From: DATLYB01 sp964502525
GTDB lineage: Bacteria; Bacteroidota; Bacteroidia; Chitinophagales; CAIOSU01
DNA length: 13,024 nucleotides
Direction: 5' to 3'
Assembly: GCA_964502525.1 (NCBI GenBank)
Contig: CAZCXH010000150.1
Span: 1 to 13,024 of the forward strand
In this document: piece after piece, positions 8,294 through 13,024 of the stretch
How the letters are laid out: each line of letters starts with the position of its first letter
Position numbering within the stretch: position 1 is the first letter of the stretch
Made by a program: the position numbers and the translations under genes
The notes under the pieces: model-generated
Databases searched by the model: none
Told to the model about the DNA's origin: nothing
The model's input: only the letters and a program-made list of their open reading frames with translations

Positions 8294-8519
8294 AATATAT
8301 TGCAATCAAAATTTAAAATAACCGGATGGGTGCCGTCATGCCGCAATCTGGCGCTGTTGTATCAATATTCCCACGGTTCGGAACATACATCCCGTTTCTG
8401 CCGGATTGTTGTGAAGATAGCCCAATTTTTGCTGCAAGATTTCTTTATCATCTTGCCCATCGCCTGCCTGCAGGCAGTGCTAAAATTCAAATTCCAAATG
8501 CAACTTTAACGAGAGAATA
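8294..8519. other. Non-coding stretch with a 14-bp palindrome
   Basis: No gene is convincing here. CTGCCTGCAGGCAG (8464-8477) is a perfect palindrome, followed by AT-rich words, including AAATTCCAAAT (8489-8499), that return beyond the transposase remnant. The promoter of the minus-strand gene starting at 8293 should lie in the right-hand neighbourhood of that start, but no good TAnnTTTG box was found. Confidence 0.4.
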
Positions 8520-8936
8520 AAAAGAGTAAAAGGCATCAAACGACACATTTCAGCGAACACATTAGGACTGGTGCTGGGAGTGGCTATTCAAAAAGCATCG
8601 GTGCAGGATAGAAATGGGGCTGCCAAGGTCATTGAATGCATGGTCGAAAAATGGAATAAGATTATCAGGATATTTGCTGATGGAGGATATAGCGGTGGCT
8701 TAATTGAAGCCTTGAAGCCATTAAAAAGCAATATAGGATTTAAACAAAAACCCATTAATTTCCCGAGTCGTTTAAAAAACCGATTTAAAATTCTAAATCC
8801 GAATATCGAAATCCTAAACAAATTCTAATCTCAAAATTCCAAATAAAGAAAGCAGTTCATTTTCAAGGTTTTGCGATTTGCAACATTCGAATTTCAAATT
8901 GGTTTAGGATTTGGAATTTTTAGGATTTAGGATTTT
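8489..8936. repeat. AT-rich short-word repeats around the transposase remnant
   Basis: The 11-mer AAATTCCAAAT occurs at 8489-8499 and 8834-8844 and, inverted, at 8909-8919. A second word, AAATCCTAAAC (8809-8819), has its exact complement at 8902-8912. Many near-copies of AAATTC, CTAAATCC and TTTAGGATTT lie between 8785 and 8936, so the right side forms a loose, self-complementary tract. It begins close to where transposase homology ends. It could be a decayed inverted-repeat element or a low-complexity expansion. Confidence 0.5.
8520..8828 (+). pseudogene. IS5-family transposase remnant
   Basis: The plus frame from about 8520 reads KRVKGIKRHISANTLGLVLG, then VAIQKASVQDRNGA (from ~8580) and IIRIFADGGYSGG. 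This is the central part of an IS5-type DDE transposase (family pattern KGRKRH-x(2)-DTLGL, A-x-VQDRDGA, ADGGYAG). The Asp of FADGGYSG is the second catalytic acid. The first Asp region upstream and the final Glu region downstream are missing; homology ends around 8746 and the frame runs on through unrelated AT-rich sequence to a stop at 8828. Some 75 residues remain of an expected 250-300, so it cannot be active. No intact terminal inverted repeats were found. Confidence 0.8.
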
Positions 8937-9320
8937 CTTATTGCTTTTGTTAGTTTCAAAGAACCCTTCTCTTAACTTAACGACATTGATCTTGCGGGGG
9001 GAACAGGGGAAAGTTTTTATTGTCGCAGGTGTAAACCTTACCGACCATTACTGATTTGTTACTTCCTGGGAAGCCACTGCCGCTGGAACCGCCAGAGATT
9101 ATTAGTATAGTTTATGGGACTCTCCGTTGAACGACCATCGTAAGGATTGTCGCCTGACAAAATAACCAGGACATCGGGCAACCGGAAAAGCGCCATCAGC
9201 ATGCTCCTCAGGGAGAAACGATTCTGCGTTGTTGGTTTCATATTTCAAGTATTGCTGTTACATCGGATTTATACCGAACAGGGTTTTTTGTTACCGGGTT
9301 TTTGAAACCTTTTAAAATGA
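8937..9320. other. Intergenic stretch without a recognisable gene
   Basis: I see no supported gene here. A 60-codon minus-strand frame (9059-9241) has an ATG but no recognisable motif and no signal peptide. A G-rich run (8995-9001) and a small GGTTT-TTG-AAACC hairpin (9297-9309) are the only local structures noted. Confidence 0.35.
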
Positions 9321-9413
9321 AGGGCATCTCTAAAAACCTTACCGCAAAACCCTCACCCATTGGATAGGGCAAGGGTGAGGCGATAAAAAAAGCAGGTTTT
9401 TTCGAGATGACCT
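9321..9413. repeat. Palindromic intergenic element 2, same family as element 1
   Basis: The outer arms 9321-9340 and 9394-9413 are imperfect inverted repeats; the left arm contains GGGCATCTCTAAAAACC (9322-9338), 13 of 17 positions identical to 6908-6924. The inner hairpin pairs CCTCACCC (9351-9358) with GGGTGAGGC's first eight bases (9373-9380), and AGGGTGAGGC (9372-9381) is identical to 6959-6968 of element 1. It lies ~150 nt upstream of the metalloprotease start, in the same relative orientation as element 1. Confidence 0.7.
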
Positions 9414-9507
9414 GAATGTTTCATTTCATATCGCAATCCTGTTCCCGGATGAATCCTTTTATAACCCGATACCGGTAACCTTTTTTTAAAGCGGTATATA
9501 CAATCAA

Positions 9508-9533
9508 ACAAAGGGCACAAAAAATCCCTTTGT
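9508..9533 (+). promoter_or_regulatory. Leader hairpin upstream of the metalloprotease
   Basis: ACAAAGGG (9508-9515) and CCCTTTGT (9526-9533) are perfect complements with a 10-nt A-rich loop. They end 31 nt before the ATG at 9565, so they would form a 5' leader hairpin or a binding site for a dimeric regulator. The right arm, TCCCTTTG, also resembles a Bacteroidota -7 box (TAnnTTTG) with one mismatch, but no -33 TTTG box is seen. Which of these is real cannot be told. Confidence 0.35.
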
Positions 9534-9564
9534 GATTAGCATCATAATCTCAAACCTTAAAACC

Positions 9565-12500
9565 ATGAAAAACCATTTCAACCCGTCATCAATCCTGTCA
9601 TTGAGAAGCAATCTTTATCTCTCAACGTTGACGATTTTGCTTTTCTATTTATTCATGTCGGGCTTTAGCAGCTATGCTTGCACATCAACGGGTGATGAAG
9701 CGGTTGCGGGAGTTTCCCCCTCTCCGTATCCTTTGAAGGTGACGCAGCCGGATGGCTCAACGATTACCGTGTTGGGTAAAGGGAACAAGCAACTCAGTTA
9801 CACTGAAACCGTTGATGGTTTTACCATCACAAAAAATCAGCAAGGCATATACGAATACGCGGATCAGGCGGCAGATGGAAGCTTGAAAGTATCGGGTGTC
9901 AAAGCGAAAGATATTCAGAACAGGACTATTGCCGAGGCGCAGTTTCTCGGAAGCCGGTCTAAGCATGTTAGGCTAAGCCCTGCCAAAGCGCAACAGATAA
10001 TGAACGTTCAGGGCAGTTCGCCCTCCGGCAGTCCCTCACAGGCTCCGCAGGCCGCATTTCCCGCAGCGGGCGCCCGTAAGGTGTTGATGCTGCTCATTAA
10101 ATATCCTGACATGGCGGATACTTACACGCCCGGAAATTTCCACGATTTGATGAACAAATCGAACTATAATGGCACAGGCAGCTTCAAAGATTATTACATG
10201 GCTGCATCGTTTGGGGCGCTGAACCTGTCAACGGATGTTTACGGATGGTACACCGCTACGCACAACTATTCCTATTATGGCGATGAAAATGGAGATACCC
10301 GTGCGCGCGAATTAGTGAGAGAAGCGGTGGATGCAGCGCAGAATGCCGGAGTTGATTTTTCTCAGTATGATAATGACGGTAACGGCTATGTGGATGGCAT
10401 CATTGCGGTTCATGCCGGTCCGGGAGCGGAGGAAGGCTCTCAAACTCAATATATATGGTCGCATCGCTGGTCGCTTTATACAAGCGCTGTGCAATATGAC
10501 GGAGTATGGATTGATGACTATATGATCAATCCTGAAAGACGGACTTATACCAATAGCATGGTTGGTATAGGTATATTTTGCCATGAATTTGGTCACGGCT
10601 TGGGCTTGCCCGACCTTTATGATATTGATGACAGCAATGGCGACTCGGAAGGTGTGGGTAATTGGTGCCTGATGGGTGGCGGAAGCTGGCTGAATGACGA
10701 GAAGACGCCTGCCATGATGTCTGCCGGGTGTAAAGAGCACTTAGGATGGGTATCACCGGCTGTTATCAGCAACTCCGGCACTTACATGCTTGCATGGGCT
10801 GCCAACAACAGCAGCGCCTACAGGATAAATACCCCTGTTGCAAATGAATATTTTTTAATTGAAAACAGACAAAAAACAGGATTTGACGCATTCCTTCCCG
10901 GTGAAGGGCTTGCCATCTGGCATATCAATAAAGCTGTTTATTCCAATGCCAATGAGAACATGAAGCTTGTGGACCTCGAAGAAGCCGATGGGTTTAATGA
11001 TCTGGATAATCAAATGGGAAGGGGTGATAACGGAGACCTCTATCCCGGAACATCGAACAACCGGGACTTCACCAATACATCCAGTCCCGATTCAAAAAAT
11101 TATAATGGAAATAGTTCCGGAGTCAATATCGTGAGCATCATGGAGCAAACCGGGATGGGTGTCACAGATAACGTTAGTTTCAGTATTGCCTGCACCGGAA
11201 ATAATCAGTGTAACGATTCGGATGTGTGCACTGATAACGCCTGTGTTAACGGAGTGTGCGCGTTTACTCCGGTTGTATGTGATGATTCCAATGCATGCAC
11301 GTATGATGATTGTGCAAACGGACAGTGCGTATTCACCGCTATTTCATGCAGTGACGGGAGTATCTGCGTGGATGATACGTGTGTGAATGGAGAGTGTATA
11401 TCCACCCTTGTTTCATGTGATGACCAGGATGTTTGCACCGATGACCTCTGCGATGTCATGAATGGCTGCCTCCACACGCCCAATGGAAACTGCGCAGATT
11501 CAGTGAACGTTGCCGGCATGGTAGTATCTGAAACCGGTGCCGCCATCCCTGATGCTACCGTTCATCTGACAGGCGCAAGCAATGACAGCAAAATCACCGG
11601 AAATGATGGCGCGTACAACTTTGATGCGATCAAGGGCGACAGCTATGCCGTTACGCCCTCAAAGGATGATTCTCCGGCTTCCGGCTGCATCTCCACGCTT
11701 GACCTGTTGCTCATGCAAAGCCATATTCTTGCACTACATCCGCTGAATTCACCTTACAAGATCATCGCTGCGGATGTCAATGGTTCCGGGTCGGTTACAA
11801 CAATGGACATCATTCACGCCAGAGCCATCGTCCTCGGAACTGCTTCCACATTCCCCAGCGGTAAAGCATGGGAATTTGTCAGCAGCGACTTCGTGTTCAC
11901 CGATCCCCTCAACCCGTTTCCCTTTGAAAGTTCAAGGACCTACGACAACATCACCTCGTCATACACCGGTCAGGATTTCATAGGCGTCAGGCTGGGCGAT
12001 GTCAATGGCAGTTGCGATGCTTCGCTTAAAATGAATGCAACGCGTGAAGTGAAATTTTCAGCCGGTGAACATCATGCCACTTCCGGTGACGAAATCACTG
12101 TTCCCGTGAAGGTGAAAGATTTTAAAAATATTGCAGGCTACCAGTTCACGGTGTCATGGGATGCAGAGGTGTTATCGCTGATGGAAGTGAATAACAAGTC
12201 AGTCAGCGGCTACTATGGCAAAAGCCATATTGACGCGGGACAACTCACTGTCTCGTGGATTGATGAAGCAGCGAAATCTGTTACGCTCGATGATGAGTCT
12301 GTGATATTCGAATTGAAGTTCAGGGTAACGGGAAAATCAGGAAGCTATTCCGATATAAAGATCGGCTCCGAATTAGTATCGGGTGAAGCATACGATGCGG
12401 ACCTTCAGGAACTTTCCCTTTCTGCATCAAACGGCATGGTGAAGGTGGGCGTTTCCACCTCCACCGACCTTCCGGTTGCAACCGGCAATCTGCAGGTTCA

Positions 12501-12750
12501 TCCGAACCCCTTCAGCCACAGTACCAGCATCGGGTGGATGATTCCGGCAGACAGCGAAGTGAGCGTAACGGTTTATGACCAGTTCGGCAGGGTGATTAAA
12601 CGCCTCAATGATTTTTACAATGCCGGCAGCCATCGCATCGCCTGGGATGGAGATGATGACAACGGAGTGGGCGTAGAGAATGGCATTTACCATGTGACAA
12701 TGACCGCGGGTAATCAACACTTTAGCAAAAAAGTGGTTTTGACAAGGTAA
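9565..12750 (+). CDS. Secreted M6-family metalloprotease with Cys-rich, dockerin-like, cohesin-like and T9SS domains
   Basis: A 1061-residue protein from the ATG at 9565; a GTG 11 codons upstream is possible but would lengthen the signal peptide and overlap the leader hairpin. Order: signal peptide ~1-37; propeptide-like region ~40-165; M6 (immune-inhibitor-A-like) peptidase ~171-540 with a calcium-type loop YDNDGNGYVDG (268-278), the zinc motif HEFGHGLGLPDLYD (340-353; zinc ligands His340, His344 and probably Asp350, catalytic Glu341) and MGGGSW (370-375); four Cys-rich repeats with 18 cysteines (543-643), like Dictyostelium CTDC repeats; carboxypeptidase-regulatory-like fold (647-706); dockerin-like segment (~707-817: LDLLLMQSHIL, AADVNGSGSVTTMDIIHARA); cohesin-like domain (827-962: EITVPVKVKDFKNIAGYQFT); and a T9SS type A tail with FlgD-like strands (975-1061: LQVHPNPF, DQFGRVIKR, NGIYHV). 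It should be an exported, zymogen-type protease. The catalytic residues are complete. It is transcribed alone, away from the minus-strand genes. Confidence 0.93.
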   Translation: MKNHFNPSSILSLRSNLYLSTLTILLFYLFMSGFSSYACTSTGDEAVAGVSPSPYPLKVTQPDGSTITVLGKGNKQLSYTETVDGFTITKNQQGIYEYADQAADGSLKVSGVKAKDIQNRTIAEAQFLGSRSKHVRLSPAKAQQIMNVQGSSPSGSPSQAPQAAFPAAGARKVLMLLIKYPDMADTYTPGNFHDLMNKSNYNGTGSFKDYYMAASFGALNLSTDVYGWYTATHNYSYYGDENGDTRARELVREAVDAAQNAGVDFSQYDNDGNGYVDGIIAVHAGPGAEEGSQTQYIWSHRWSLYTSAVQYDGVWIDDYMINPERRTYTNSMVGIGIFCHEFGHGLGLPDLYDIDDSNGDSEGVGNWCLMGGGSWLNDEKTPAMMSAGCKEHLGWVSPAVISNSGTYMLAWAANNSSAYRINTPVANEYFLIENRQKTGFDAFLPGEGLAIWHINKAVYSNANENMKLVDLEEADGFNDLDNQMGRGDNGDLYPGTSNNRDFTNTSSPDSKNYNGNSSGVNIVSIMEQTGMGVTDNVSFSIACTGNNQCNDSDVCTDNACVNGVCAFTPVVCDDSNACTYDDCANGQCVFTAISCSDGSICVDDTCVNGECISTLVSCDDQDVCTDDLCDVMNGCLHTPNGNCADSVNVAGMVVSETGAAIPDATVHLTGASNDSKITGNDGAYNFDAIKGDSYAVTPSKDDSPASGCISTLDLLLMQSHILALHPLNSPYKIIAADVNGSGSVTTMDIIHARAIVLGTASTFPSGKAWEFVSSDFVFTDPLNPFPFESSRTYDNITSSYTGQDFIGVRLGDVNGSCDASLKMNATREVKFSAGEHHATSGDEITVPVKVKDFKNIAGYQFTVSWDAEVLSLMEVNNKSVSGYYGKSHIDAGQLTVSWIDEAAKSVTLDDESVIFELKFRVTGKSGSYSDIKIGSELVSGEAYDADLQELSLSASNGMVKVGVSTSTDLPVATGNLQVHPNPFSHSTSIGWMIPADSEVSVTVYDQFGRVIKRLNDFYNAGSHRIAWDGDDDNGVGVENGIYHVTMTAGNQHFSKKVVLTR

Positions 12751-12800
12751 GCCGAAGCAAGAAGGGTGTGCGACATTTTTTTGCAGCGTTATCCTGCTAA

Positions 12801-12848
12801 AATGCACCCACCCCAGCCCTTCCAAGGAGGGGAATAATAGGGTGCAAT
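12801..12848. repeat. Palindromic element 3, downstream of the metalloprotease
   Basis: The outer arms AATGCACCC (12801-12809) and GGGTGCAAT (12840-12848) pair at 8 of 9 positions. Inside, CCCTTCC (12817-12823) faces GGAGGGG (12826-12832). Read on the minus strand it contains GGGGTGGGTGC, the counterpart of GGGGTGGGCGC in element 4, so it belongs to the same family in opposite orientation. It starts 50 nt after the metalloprotease stop and might help end transcription, but there is no T-tract directly after the stem. Confidence 0.6.
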
Positions 12849-12891
12849 ACAAATTCCTGAAGGGAAATGGCACATGTTGATTTGATAAAGC

Positions 12892-12956
12892 CGCTTTGCG
12901 CGCAGGAACTCTCCTCTCCCGGAGGGGAGTGAGGGGTGGGCGCGCTTCTAAAAGCG
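12892..12956. repeat. Palindromic element 4
   Basis: The central hairpin pairs ACTCTCCTCT (12908-12917) with GGAGGGGAGT (12921-12930) over all ten positions, counting two G-T pairs, around a CCC loop. The outer arms CGCTTT plus GCGCG (12892-12902) pair with CGCGC (12941-12945) and AAAGCG (12951-12956), with a five-base bulge. It follows element 3 after 43 nt, facing the opposite way. Confidence 0.6.
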
Positions 12957-13015
12957 AAACGAAAAAATATCGTTCACCCAAGTAAACCTTCAGATCTGAA
13001 TGAAAGATTAATTTA

Positions 13016-13023
13016 CATCTTTG
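13016..13023 (+). promoter_or_regulatory. Possible -7 promoter box for a gene beyond the right edge
   Basis: CATCTTTG matches the Bacteroidota -7 consensus TAnnTTTG at all but the first base. No TTTG-type -33 box is seen about 19-21 nt upstream, and the gene it would serve is outside the window, so this is a weak call. Confidence 0.25.
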
Positions 13024-13024
13024 C

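Noticed and set aside
8300..8520. Two overlapping plus-strand reading frames
   Set aside because: The two frames overlap each other, show no motifs and run into the AT-rich repeat tract.
9059..9241. 60-codon minus-strand reading frame with an ATG
   Set aside because: It has no recognisable motif, signal peptide or membrane segment and lies in a repeat-rich intergenic stretch; open frames of this length are expected by chance.
11205..11546. 113-codon minus-strand reading frame opposite the Cys-rich repeats
   Set aside because: It mirrors the repeated plus-strand codons of the Cys-rich module and has no features of its own.
12427..12981. 184-codon minus-strand reading frame
   Set aside because: It runs antisense through the metalloprotease C-terminus, which matches a T9SS sorting domain, and then through the palindromic elements.

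Overview
The window looks like chromosomal DNA of a member of the Bacteroidota, probably a Chitinophagales-, Saprospiria- or Sphingobacteriales-type lineage (inference). Three of the six recognisable intact or partial genes encode secreted proteins, and two of them end in recognisable type IX secretion (T9SS) type A sorting domains, a system confined to this phylum. Translation starts lack obvious Shine-Dalgarno sequences, as is usual there. No RNA genes, CRISPR array or phage genes were seen.

Layout. 1-3436 (minus): the first ~1145 residues of a very large secreted, beta-rich adhesin-like protein, cut off by the window edge. 3642-6885 (minus): a tight three-gene operon read from right to left, consisting of a family 2 glycosyltransferase and two different Gfo/Idh/MocA oxidoreductases; the genes overlap by 8 nt or are separated by 6 nt. 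6886-7435: a non-coding stretch packed with palindromic elements. 7436-8293 (minus): a small secreted protein with a choice-of-anchor-J-like domain and a T9SS tail. 8294-9564: a long non-coding stretch with an IS5-type transposase remnant, AT-rich repeated words and another palindromic element. 9565-12750 (plus): a large secreted M6-family metalloprotease with Cys-rich repeats, a carboxypeptidase-regulatory-like domain, a dockerin-like segment, a cohesin-like domain and a T9SS tail. 12751-13024: two more palindromic elements in opposite orientation, and possibly a promoter for a gene beyond the edge.

How it fits together. The secreted proteins would be exported by Sec and then by T9SS. In this phylum many T9SS cargoes are anchored to a surface glycolipid, so a glycosyltransferase plus two sugar-type oxidoreductases between cargo genes may act in surface glycan synthesis; this is inference from context only. 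The most notable points are the metalloprotease carrying both a dockerin-like and a cohesin-like module, and a family of four imperfect palindromic elements between genes. Two of these elements differ in their arms in a compensatory way, which suggests that the paired structure matters.
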